From an uncultured Pseudomonadota bacterium (GTDB lineage Bacteria > Pseudomonadota > Gammaproteobacteria > Steroidobacterales > Steroidobacteraceae): a DNA stretch of 34,645 bases. The stretch is from assembly GCA_903858165.1 (NCBI GenBank), contig CAIOHZ010000253.1, positions 1 to 34,645 on the forward strand. The letters are read 5' to 3'. The notes below the pieces were generated by a model. It searched no databases, was not told where the DNA came from, and saw only the letters and a list, made by a program, of their open reading frames with translations. The position numbers were made by a program, and so were the translations under genes. How positions within the stretch are numbered: position 1 is the first letter of the stretch; each line of letters starts with the position of its first letter. Shown one piece after another: positions 23,480 to 31,292 of this stretch.

Positions 23480-25450
23480 CTAGCCGCTAGGCGCGTGGCG
23501 GGTGGCTACGCGGTATAGCCAGTAGCCGATGGCCGACAATACGGCCAGCCCCGCCCATTGGCCGGGACGCCAAGCCTCGGCCACTGCCAGCACATCGGGG
23601 TTCGAGGTGTAGGCGATGGGGATAGCCATCAGGATGCCAATGATGGCTTCGCCCGTGATGAGCCCGGCCGCGAACAGCATGCCATTGCGTTGCAAGGTCT
23701 CGGTTTCGGCGGAACCCGTCGTACTCTTATTGGCGCGTGCGGCATGCCAGCGCGTAGCCAGTTCGCTGATGAGGCCGCCAGCCAGGATGGGCATGGAGAC
23801 GTCCAGCGGCAGATAGATGCCGACGGCCACCGCGAGGACTGGCGCACTCCAGCGCGAGCCGCGACGCTTCAGCCACCAGTCGAAGGCGATGATACCGGCG
23901 CCGACCACCACGCCCAGCGCAATCATGTCCCAAGGCAGATGGCCGCCGAACATGCCTTCAGCGACGCTCTTGACCAGCGTGGCTTGCGGTGCCGACAGCG
24001 CTTGCACGCCAGGCCGCGCCGGTTCACCGATACCGTAAGCCTCTTGCAGCAGGTTCATCACTGGTGCCATGACGGCCGCGCTCGCCAGTGCGCCAATGCC
24101 CAGCATCACTTGCTGCCGCCATGGTGTGGCGCCCACCAACTGGCCTGCCTTCAAGTCCTGCAGATTGTCACCGGCCACGGCCGCGGCATTGCAGACCACC
24201 GCACCGATGAACACTACCGCCACGGCGCCGCGGCCGATGTCGTCGCCCAGTAGTGCCAACAGGACGAGCGAAGCGAAGAGGATAGTGGAGATGGTGATGC
24301 CGGAGACCGGGTTATTCGAGGAACCCACCAGACCGGCCATATAGCCGCTGACGGAGCTGAAGAGGAAGCCCGCCACCACCATGATGATGGCCATGGCGAG
24401 CGCTACGCCCACGGTGCCCACCACGAGGTAGTAAAGAATGAACAAGGGCACCACGAACAGTGCGATGCCCGACATGACCAGCGGCATGGGCAGGTCCTGC
24501 TCGGTATGCGGTACATTGCCCGCCGCCTGCGTGCGCTTCGAAAAACCACTGCGGATGCCGGCGCCCAGCGAATTTCGCAAGGACCACAACGCCCATAGGC
24601 CACCGATCACCATGCAGCCCACACCGATATAGCGAATGCGCAGCTTCCACAGCGTGAAGGCCACGCCTTCGGGGTCCGTAATGCCTGCGAGCGCCGCCAT
24701 GACCTGCGGGTCCTGCGCGGCGAAGAAGGTGTTGTAGAGCGGAATGGCCAACCACCAACTGAAGGCACCGCCGGCCGCGACCAAGATGCCGACGTTTAGG
24801 CCGACGATGTAACCGACGGCGAGCAGCGCCGGGGAAAAGCCATAGCCGAAGAAGGCCACGCCGCGGTCACCCACGAAGCGCGAGATGCTGAAGGTTTCCG
24901 GAGCGAGGCGCAGCCCTGAGGTGGCGAACTTGAACAGGCCACCCGCCGCAGCGGAAAGCCCGAGCCACTTGAGGCCGCTGGCGGCATCGGTGGTACCGGC
25001 GCCAGCCTTCAGTACTTCGGCGGCGGCTACACCTTCCGGGAACTGCAGTTTCTGTTCGAGGATGAGCGTACGGCGCAAGGGCACGCTGAACAGCACGCCG
25101 AGCAAGCCACCGAGACCGACGATGGTGAAGGTCCAGAGGTAGTCGAAGCGTTGCCAGTGCCCGAGCAGGATGAGCGCGGGCATGGTGAAGATAGCGCCAG
25201 CGGCAATACTGCTGCCAGCCGAAGCGCCGGTAGCGACGATGTTGTTTTCGAGGATATTCGGTGGGCCGAACAGCCGCAGTACGGCCATGGCGATGACCGC
25301 CGCTGGAATGGCGGTAGCGACTGTGAGTCCAGCGAACAGCCCCAGATAAGCGTTGGCCGCCGCGAGGATGACGGTGAGAACCAGCGACAGCAAGACGGCC
25401 TTCACCGTCAATTGCGCGGGAAGGGCGGCGCCCGTGGAGTGGTCGGTCAC
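23480..25450 (-). CDS. OPT-family oligopeptide transporter
   Basis: 656-aa integral membrane protein with about 14-16 hydrophobic helices. The N-terminal LTVKAVLLSLVLTVILAAANAYLGLFAGLTV, LRLFGPPNILENNIVATGASAGSSIAAG and the central GFLFSSVSGYMAGLVGSSNNPVSG are characteristic of the bacterial OPT branch. These carriers import peptides or metal chelates with protons; the cargo is not predictable. The start is GTG 25450 with GGGGGA before it. It lies 71 bp after tatC on the same strand. No periplasmic binding protein is present, as expected for OPT carriers. Confidence 0.92.
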   Translation of the reverse strand: MTDHSTGAALPAQLTVKAVLLSLVLTVILAAANAYLGLFAGLTVATAIPAAVIAMAVLRLFGPPNILENNIVATGASAGSSIAAGAIFTMPALILLGHWQRFDYLWTFTIVGLGGLLGVLFSVPLRRTLILEQKLQFPEGVAAAEVLKAGAGTTDAASGLKWLGLSAAAGGLFKFATSGLRLAPETFSISRFVGDRGVAFFGYGFSPALLAVGYIVGLNVGILVAAGGAFSWWLAIPLYNTFFAAQDPQVMAALAGITDPEGVAFTLWKLRIRYIGVGCMVIGGLWALWSLRNSLGAGIRSGFSKRTQAAGNVPHTEQDLPMPLVMSGIALFVVPLFILYYLVVGTVGVALAMAIIMVVAGFLFSSVSGYMAGLVGSSNNPVSGITISTILFASLVLLALLGDDIGRGAVAVVFIGAVVCNAAAVAGDNLQDLKAGQLVGATPWRQQVMLGIGALASAAVMAPVMNLLQEAYGIGEPARPGVQALSAPQATLVKSVAEGMFGGHLPWDMIALGVVVGAGIIAFDWWLKRRGSRWSAPVLAVAVGIYLPLDVSMPILAGGLISELATRWHAARANKSTTGSAETETLQRNGMLFAAGLITGEAIIGILMAIPIAYTSNPDVLAVAEAWRPGQWAGLAVLSAIGYWLYRVATRHAPSG

Positions 25451-25521
25451 TGGAAGTCCCCCGGTGGATTGTTTGGTCGAGTATGACCGAACGCCGGGGC
25501 AGAGGAACAGGGGGCTCCCCC

Positions 25522-26298
25522 TCAGGTGGTTTCGGCGGCGTCCCGGTCCGTAGGTTTACGAACCCGCAACAAGATGCGCGACATGATGATGCCGGCCTCG
25601 AAGAGAATCCACATGGGCAAGGCCATGGCGCTCTGTGACACGGCGTCTGGCGGCGTGAGGATGGCCGCGATGATGAAGATGCCGATAATGACGTAGCCGC
25701 GGGATTCGGCAAGCTTGGCCACTTTCACGAGACCGGTCTGCGTGAGCAGCACCACCGCGATGGGAATTTCGAAGGCCAGCCCGAAGCACAGGAACAGTAC
25801 GAGTACGAAATCGAGATACTGTGTGATGTCCGTCATCATGGTGACGCCGGCCGGGGTGGTGGCGGCGAAGAACTGGAACATGAGCGGAAACACGACGTAG
25901 TAGGCGAAGGACACACCTGCATAGAACAGCAAGATGCTGGTGAGCACCAACGGCGCGGCGAACTTGCGCTCGTGCTTGTAGAGGCCAGGTGCCACGAAGG
26001 CCCACAGCTGGTACAGCACGACGGGCATAGCCAGGAATAGCGCCACATAAAGCGACAGCTTGAACGGCGCCATGAATGGCGAGACGACGCTGGTAGCAAT
26101 GAGTTTGCTGCCTGGCGGCAACTGCTGGATGAGTGGCTGCGATACCAACGTGAACAGTTCATTCGAGTAGGCAATACAGGGCAGGCCCAGCACGACCACC
26201 GCGGCCAGCGCCTTGATGAGGCGGTCGCGCAGTTCGAGGATATGAGAAGTTAGCGAGCCTTCGCCGAGGCCACGAGTTTCAGACGAGTGGTCGGTCAT
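25522..26298 (-). CDS. tatC: Twin-arginine translocase subunit TatC
   Basis: 258-aa six-helix membrane protein that recognises twin-arginine signal peptides. Conserved points are the N-terminal SHILELRDRLIKAL, SPFMAPFKLSLYVALFLAMPVVLYQLWAFVAPGLYKHER, and the IAAILTPPDAVSQ segment of the last helices. The start overlaps the end of tatB by 20 nt. The Tat system exports folded, often cofactor-bearing proteins. Confidence 0.97.
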   Translation of the reverse strand: MTDHSSETRGLGEGSLTSHILELRDRLIKALAAVVVLGLPCIAYSNELFTLVSQPLIQQLPPGSKLIATSVVSPFMAPFKLSLYVALFLAMPVVLYQLWAFVAPGLYKHERKFAAPLVLTSILLFYAGVSFAYYVVFPLMFQFFAATTPAGVTMMTDITQYLDFVLVLFLCFGLAFEIPIAVVLLTQTGLVKVAKLAESRGYVIIGIFIIAAILTPPDAVSQSAMALPMWILFEAGIIMSRILLRVRKPTDRDAAETT

Positions 26299-26743
26299 GT
26301 TCGTTCACGGTGGAGGTCGGCAAAGAATCGGGTGCTAGCGGTACCGCGTCCGGACCGGCGGGCGCATTCACGGCTGCCATGGCAGGATGTTGCACCGCTT
26401 CCGGGCCTGCGGGCACCGCCTCCGACCGGACCGGTACGGCTTCGGGACCTGTGGGAACGGCAGCTGCTGGGCGGCGCGGTGCTTCTGGACCATCCGGCAC
26501 TTCACTCACGTCCGCGATAGCGGGTGGGTTGTTGAGCGTCTTCGCGCGTTCCGGGTCACCCAGCGACCATTCGGTCACGCGGGTTTCGTGGTCCAGTTGG
26601 TCTTGCATTTGGCGGACCATTTGCCGTGCGCGGCCGGCCCAGCGGCCAACATCGCGCGCGAGCTTCGGCAGCTTGTTGGGTCCAAGCACCAACAGCGCTA
26701 CCAGCGCGATGAGCAGCATCTCGCTGAAACCGACCTCGAACAT
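26279..26743 (-). CDS. tatB: Twin-arginine translocase subunit TatB
   Basis: 154-aa protein. The N-terminal MFEVGFSEMLLIALVALLVLGP helix, a Pro-containing hinge and the amphipathic KLARDVGRWAGRARQMVRQM helix are diagnostic; Glu8 is the conserved polar residue. The last ~75 residues are a disordered Ala/Pro tail with GPEAVP-type repeats, more repetitive than usual. Overlaps tatC by 20 nt and follows tatA after 103 bp that contain a hairpin. Confidence 0.95.
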   Translation of the reverse strand: MFEVGFSEMLLIALVALLVLGPNKLPKLARDVGRWAGRARQMVRQMQDQLDHETRVTEWSLGDPERAKTLNNPPAIADVSEVPDGPEAPRRPAAAVPTGPEAVPVRSEAVPAGPEAVQHPAMAAVNAPAGPDAVPLAPDSLPTSTVNEHDRPLV

Positions 26744-26769
26744 GCATTAGCTCCAGTCGACACGACTAC

Positions 26770-26791
26770 CCCAAGAGGGGTGCCTCTTGGG
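26770..26791 (-). other. Stem-loop between tatA and tatB
   Basis: CCCAAGAGG (26770-26778) and CCTCTTGGG (26783-26791) form a perfect 9-bp stem with a 4-nt loop. No U-run follows on the minus strand, so it is not a full terminator. It could stabilise the tatA part of the mRNA or dampen read-through into tatB and tatC. Confidence 0.55.
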
Positions 26792-26846
26792 TAAACCAGG
26801 ACGGCAGCCCTTTAGGTGGCGGCTGCTTCAAGCGCTGCGGGAGGCT

Positions 26847-27053
26847 TCAGGCCTTCTTGCTGTCGTCAGCGGCCTGTGCCACTGCCTTGTCGTCCTTGGT
26901 CTCCTTGGCGGATTCTTCTTCGTCGCTCATGCCTTTCTTGAAGCCGCGCACGGCAGCGCCGAGGTCTGAGCCGATGTTCTTGAGCTTGCCGGCGCCGAAG
27001 ACGAGTAGCGCGATGGCGAGGATGATCAGAAGTTCACGAAAACCGATACCCAT
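26847..27053 (-). CDS. tatA: Twin-arginine translocase subunit TatA
   Basis: 68-aa pore-forming Tat component. [24 protein letters not shown] is the membrane helix, followed by the amphipathic helix [16 protein letters not shown] and an acidic/lysine tail. The frame runs to 27146, but ATG 27053 has GGAG upstream and gives the standard protein. First gene of tatA-tatB-tatC; it probably has its own promoter in the 154 bp after dtd. Confidence 0.96.
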   Translation of the reverse strand: MGIGFRELLIILAIALLVFGAGKLKNIGSDLGAAVRGFKKGMSDEEESAKETKDDKAVAQAADDSKKA

Positions 27054-27160
27054 GACGAGGCTCCAACAGTGGCCGGCGTTGCCAGCGAGATTGATAGGAA
27101 GGGATATTACTGCATGGACCTCGTGGGTATCTGTGCAGTTCCTCAATCCGTGACGTGTGT

Positions 27161-27187
27161 CCCTTGGGGCAGAGCCTAAGGGTTTTT
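27161..27187 (+). terminator. Terminator-like hairpin on the plus strand, with no plus-strand gene before it
   Basis: CCCTTGGG (27161-27168), loop GCAGAG, CCTAAGGG (27175-27182), then TTTTT. The stem has one G-U pair. Read on the minus strand it has no U-tract after it, so it does not fit the end of dtd. The nearest plus-strand gene upstream ends at 22446. Confidence 0.5.
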
Positions 27188-27207
27188 ACTTACATTTCGG
27201 CAAAAAA

Positions 27208-27660
27208 TCAGCCAGCAGGCTTCACTTCCAGCCAGAAGGTGACCGGCCCGTCGTTCACCAGCGCTACCTGCATGTCGGCGCCGAATTGTCCGGTAGCAAC
27301 GCGACCGGGCAAACGGGCTTCCGCCAATGCTACCAAGGCGGCGAAGCGTTCGCGCCCGAGTTCCGGAGCGGCGGCGGTGCTGAAGCCCGGCCGTGTACCC
27401 TTGTGCGTGTCCGCTGCCAGCGTGAATTGCGGCACCAATAGCAGCCCTCCGCCGGTTTCTTCCAGACTGCGGTTCATGCGGCCGGTGTCGTCGGCGAACA
27501 CGCGGTAGGTGACGAGGCGCTCCAGCAGTCGCTCGCCTTGGGCAGCGGTATCCCCGGCCTGCACCCCCACCAATACCAGTAGCCCTCGGCCGATGGCGCC
27601 GATGATGGCGCCCTCCACGGTGACGCTGGCTTGGGTCACTCTTTGCAGCAAACCAATCAT
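27208..27660 (-). CDS. dtd: D-aminoacyl-tRNA deacylase
   Basis: 150-aa enzyme that hydrolyses D-amino acids (and glycine mischarged on tRNA-Ala) from tRNA. MIGLLQRVTQASVTVEG at the N-terminus, GGGLLLVPQFTLAADTHKGTRPGF (the SQ-type motif reads PQ here) and the C-terminal NDGPVTFWLE are diagnostic. The ATG lies six bases after TAAACT with no Shine-Dalgarno. A small AGCC-TGCT-GGCT hairpin spans the stop and is followed by T6, a possible weak terminator. Confidence 0.95.
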   Translation of the reverse strand: MIGLLQRVTQASVTVEGAIIGAIGRGLLVLVGVQAGDTAAQGERLLERLVTYRVFADDTGRMNRSLEETGGGLLLVPQFTLAADTHKGTRPGFSTAAAPELGRERFAALVALAEARLPGRVATGQFGADMQVALVNDGPVTFWLEVKPAG

Positions 27661-27750
27661 GTCTGCAGTTTACCGCCTATCGGGGGGGTCGGGCCTGTGG
27701 AACAATCGGACCAGAACTTCAGGGCATGAAGCCCGCCTCCAGGATCTCCC

Positions 27751-28824
27751 ATGCTCCCCACTCCAGCCACCGTGTTCTATCGTCGCGCCGTCGGGTTGGT
27801 GACCGCGGCAGTGCTGGCGGTATTGCTCTGGCGCATTGTCGAGCCCTTTTTGGCGCCGCTGGCCTGGGCGCTGTTTCTGGCGTTCTTGTTACAGCCTTTG
27901 CAAGTGCGGCTGGCACGGCGCCTCGGTGGTCGCGAATCTCTGGCTGCGTTGCTGCTGACGCTGCTGACCTTGTTGTTGTTCTTCGGGCCCTTGGGGGTGC
28001 TCGGCGCCTTGTTCGCGGCGCAAGCCGGCGAACTGGCGCAACGAGTACAGCAACTGGCGTTAGACCTAGAGGTGCGCAGTTTCAACGACCTGCTGCAGCA
28101 GCCTTGGCTTAAGGGCTGGGTGGGCTGGGCCGAAGAACACTTGGCGGTGTCGGCTGCGCAATTGCAAGCTTGGGTCGTCGCGGGTGCACAGCGAGTGCTG
28201 GCGCCATTGGCCGCCATGGGAGGAGCTTTCTTTCTGGAGGCGGTGGGAACCGTCGCCAGTTTCCTGTTCATGCTCATTCTGCTGTTCTTTCTGGTGCGCG
28301 ATGCAGTCCCCATTACGCGCAGCTTGCGCCGACTGGTGCCGATGGACGCCGCCCACAAGGAGCGCCTGTTCGCACGGTTGGCGGCCGTGACGCGCGCGGT
28401 GGTCTTCGGTACTTTGGTCACCGCCATGATTCAAGGGTTGTTGGTGGGGCTGGCGTTCGCCGCTGCCGGCTTGCCTTCCCCGGTGGTGTTCGGTGTGTTG
28501 GCGGCGGTGTTGTCGGTGGTGCCTTTCGGCGGCACCGCATTGGTGTGGGGGCCGGCAGTCGTGGGGCTGGCGTTGCACGGCGACTATTTACCCGCCACCT
28601 TGTTGTTCGCGTTCGGCGCGGGCGTGGTGGGTACCGTCGACAACCTGTTGAAACCCTTGCTTATTTCCGGTCGCGGCGAGGTACCGACCTTGGCGGTCTT
28701 CATCGGCGTACTCGGGGGCTTGGCGGCATTCGGTATGGTGGGGCTGTTCCTGGGGCCGGTGGTCATCGCTCTGGCGCTCGAGTTGCTGGAGTTTCTCGGT
28801 GAGGATGCGGCGCCAGAGGCGTGA
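27751..28824 (+). CDS. AI-2E family transporter (PerM/YdiK-like permease)
   Basis: 357-aa membrane protein with about eight helices: two hairpins near the N-terminus, a soluble helical part (residues ~95-160, PWLKGWVGWAEEH), then the conserved C-terminal block SVVPFGGTALVWGPA, DNLLKPLLISGRGEVPTLAVFIGVLGGL and GLFLGPVVIALALELL. The family name comes from TqsA, but most members are of unknown function and some export ions or Na+/H+. ATG 27751 follows AGGA. Divergent from dtd across 90 bp and 62 bp ahead of uvrD. Confidence 0.9.
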   Translation: MLPTPATVFYRRAVGLVTAAVLAVLLWRIVEPFLAPLAWALFLAFLLQPLQVRLARRLGGRESLAALLLTLLTLLLFFGPLGVLGALFAAQAGELAQRVQQLALDLEVRSFNDLLQQPWLKGWVGWAEEHLAVSAAQLQAWVVAGAQRVLAPLAAMGGAFFLEAVGTVASFLFMLILLFFLVRDAVPITRSLRRLVPMDAAHKERLFARLAAVTRAVVFGTLVTAMIQGLLVGLAFAAAGLPSPVVFGVLAAVLSVVPFGGTALVWGPAVVGLALHGDYLPATLLFAFGAGVVGTVDNLLKPLLISGRGEVPTLAVFIGVLGGLAAFGMVGLFLGPVVIALALELLEFLGEDAAPEA

Positions 28825-28874
28825 AGCACACCCAGCGGTCTGCACAGGGTCACCGGTTGAGCCGCCCGCCCCGG

Positions 28875-28886
28875 TAGAATGCGCGG
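28875..28886 (+). promoter_or_regulatory. -10 box TAGAAT six bases before the uvrD start
   Basis: TAGAAT (28875-28880) then GCGCGG then ATG. The spacing would place the RNA start at or next to the start codon, and no ribosome-binding site precedes it. A -35 is not evident. Confidence 0.45.
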
Positions 28887-31292
28887 ATGAATTCCGACCC
28901 GCTCCTTTCACGCCTGAACGCCGAACAGGCGCAGGCTGTCTCTGCTCCGCTGCAGCCCTGTCTCATCCTTGCTGGTGCAGGTTCCGGCAAGACGCGCGTG
29001 CTCGTGCACCGTATCGGCTGGTTGGTGGAGCGCGAGGGCGCCTCGCTGTGGTCCATTCTCGCGGTGACGTTCACCAACAAGGCGGCGGCCGAAATGCGCG
29101 GCCGTGTGGAAACACTGCTGCAAGTGAGCGTGCAGAACCTCTGGATCGGCACTTTCCATGGCTTGGCGCATCGCTTGCTGCGCATTCATTGGCGTGAAGC
29201 AGATCTGCCGCAGACCTTCCAGATTCTCGATGCGGACGATCAGCAGCGGCTGGTGAAGAAAATTCTGAAAGAAATGGGCCTCGATGACACCCGCTGGGTG
29301 CCGCGTGAGGTCACTTATTTCATTAATGGTCGCAAAGATGAAGGCCAGCGTCCGAAGCACTTGAAGGATGACGGCGACCCGACGCGCCGTCAGCTCATCC
29401 GCATCTACGAGGAATACGAAGCGCGCTGCCGCAAGACGGGCGTGGTGGACTTCGCCGAACTGTTGCTGCGCAGTTACGAACTCCTGCGCGACCATGTCGA
29501 TGTGCTCGACCACTACCGCAAGCGCTTCATGCACATGTTGGTGGACGAGTTTCAGGACACCAACACTTTGCAGTACCAGTGGCTGCGTCTGCTGGCCGGT
29601 CCAGGTGGTACGCCGTTCGTCGTGGGTGACGACGACCAGAGCATCTACGGCTGGCGCGGCGCCAAGGTGGAAAACATCCACCAGTTCAGTAGAGACTTTC
29701 CCGGCGCGCTCATGGTGCGCCTCGAAGAAAACTACCGTTCCAGCGGCAACATCCTGGCGCTGGCCAACGGCATCATCGAGCACAATACGGGCCGCCTCGG
29801 CAAGACGCTGCGTACCGCAGGTGCGCCGGGCGAGCCCATCCGTGTCTATTCCGCGTTCAACGAACGCGACGAAGCAGACTTCGTAGTCCAGCGCGTGCGC
29901 GAGTGGATCAATCAGGGCGGTCGTCGTGACGGCGCAGCGGTGCTGTACCGGTCCAACGCGCAGTCGCGCGTGCTGGAAGAAGGCTTCATGAACGCGCGTA
30001 TTCCTTATCGCGTTTATGGGGGCCTGCGCTTCTTTGAGCGCGCCGAAGTGAAAGACGCGCTTGCTTACTTGCGCTTGTTGTCGAACCGCGCCGAAGACGC
30101 CGCTTTCGAGCGTGTGGTGAACTTGCCTACGCGCGGCATTGGCGCGCGCACCTTGGACTTGGTGCGCACGGCTGCGCGCGAACGCGGCAACTCCATGTGG
30201 GAAGCCTGCGGTGTGGTGCTGGGCTCCGGCATGCTGGGGCCCAAGGGGAACCAGTCGTTGGCGGCGTTCCTGCAGTTAATCGATCAGTTGGCGAAGGAAG
30301 CCGCTAACTTGCCACTACACGAGCAGGTGGACCATGTCATCGCGCGTTCCGGTTTGCGCGAGCACTTCCAAAAGGAAAAAGACGGCAAGGGTGAGGCCCG
30401 TGTCGAGAACTTAGACGAATTGGTTTCCGCAGCGCGCACTTTCGAACCGGACCAAGTGCCGGGGGACAGTGGCGAACCCATGAACCCCTTGGATTCGTTT
30501 CTGGCGCACGCGGTGCTGGAAAGCGGCGAGGCACAGGCAGGTGCTGGCGAAGATTCGGTCCAGATGATGACGCTGCACTCAGCCAAGGGCCTCGAGTTTC
30601 CCATCGTCTTCCTGTGTGGCCTGGAAGAAGGCTTGTTCCCGCACCAGCGTTCCATCGCAGACCTCAACGGCCTGGAAGAAGAACGCCGCCTTTGCTATGT
30701 AGGCATTACGCGCGCCATGAAGCGGCTGTATCTGTCGCATGCGGAAGCGCGCCGTTTGCATGGGCAGGACCAGATGGCGGCGCCTTCGCGGTTCCTCACG
30801 GAGATGCCCGAGGAATTGCTGGAAGAAGTGCGGCCGCGCTTGAATGTGTCGCGCCCGTTCGATAACGGGCGGCGGCGCTGGACGGACGAAGGCGACGGTT
30901 GGGAAGGGCGTGAGCAAGGCCGTCCCCGTAGTGGCTTTAGTGGTGGCTACGGCAGCCGCGAGCCGGGGCGCTCCTATGGTGGCGGCAGCAGCGGCAGTTA
31001 CGGTGGCGGCAGCCGCGGTGGCTACGGGGGCAGCTCTGGCGGCACCGGCCGCCCGTCGCCCGTCACGGAAGAACGCGTTGCCGTGGTGCGTGCCACAGCG
31101 CGTATCGATCAAGCCGCGGCCTTCAACGGCTTGAAGCTCGGCAGCCGGGTGCGTCATGCCAAGTTCGGTGATGGTGTGGTGGTGCGTTTGGAAGGGCAGG
31201 GCGCGCAGGCGCAGGTGGAAGTGAACTTCGAGCGCCTCGGCCCGAAGCAGCTCATGTTGGCTTACGCCAAGTTGGAATTCCTCGGCGCCTGA
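28887..31292 (+). CDS. uvrD: DNA helicase II UvrD with Gly-rich linker
   Basis: 801-aa superfamily 1A 3'-5' helicase for nucleotide-excision and mismatch repair. Walker A AGAGSGKT is at 29-36. AVTFTNKAAAEM (Ia), the Walker B region LVDEFQDTN, GDDDQSIYGWRGA (III), ENYRSSGNIL (IV), TLHSAKGLEFP (V) and YVGITRAMKRLYL (VI) are all in order. The C-terminal Tudor-like domain (GLKLGSRVRHAKFGDGVVV) that contacts RNA polymerase is present. Between core and Tudor, residues ~680-722 are a Gly/Ser/Tyr/Arg-rich stretch of SYGGGS and SRGGYGGS units, unlike E. coli UvrD. The end overlaps the convergent kinase gene by 31 nt. Confidence 0.95.
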   Translation: MNSDPLLSRLNAEQAQAVSAPLQPCLILAGAGSGKTRVLVHRIGWLVEREGASLWSILAVTFTNKAAAEMRGRVETLLQVSVQNLWIGTFHGLAHRLLRIHWREADLPQTFQILDADDQQRLVKKILKEMGLDDTRWVPREVTYFINGRKDEGQRPKHLKDDGDPTRRQLIRIYEEYEARCRKTGVVDFAELLLRSYELLRDHVDVLDHYRKRFMHMLVDEFQDTNTLQYQWLRLLAGPGGTPFVVGDDDQSIYGWRGAKVENIHQFSRDFPGALMVRLEENYRSSGNILALANGIIEHNTGRLGKTLRTAGAPGEPIRVYSAFNERDEADFVVQRVREWINQGGRRDGAAVLYRSNAQSRVLEEGFMNARIPYRVYGGLRFFERAEVKDALAYLRLLSNRAEDAAFERVVNLPTRGIGARTLDLVRTAARERGNSMWEACGVVLGSGMLGPKGNQSLAAFLQLIDQLAKEAANLPLHEQVDHVIARSGLREHFQKEKDGKGEARVENLDELVSAARTFEPDQVPGDSGEPMNPLDSFLAHAVLESGEAQAGAGEDSVQMMTLHSAKGLEFPIVFLCGLEEGLFPHQRSIADLNGLEEERRLCYVGITRAMKRLYLSHAEARRLHGQDQMAAPSRFLTEMPEELLEEVRPRLNVSRPFDNGRRRWTDEGDGWEGREQGRPRSGFSGGYGSREPGRSYGGGSSGSYGGGSRGGYGGSSGGTGRPSPVTEERVAVVRATARIDQAAAFNGLKLGSRVRHAKFGDGVVVRLEGQGAQAQVEVNFERLGPKQLMLAYAKLEFLGA

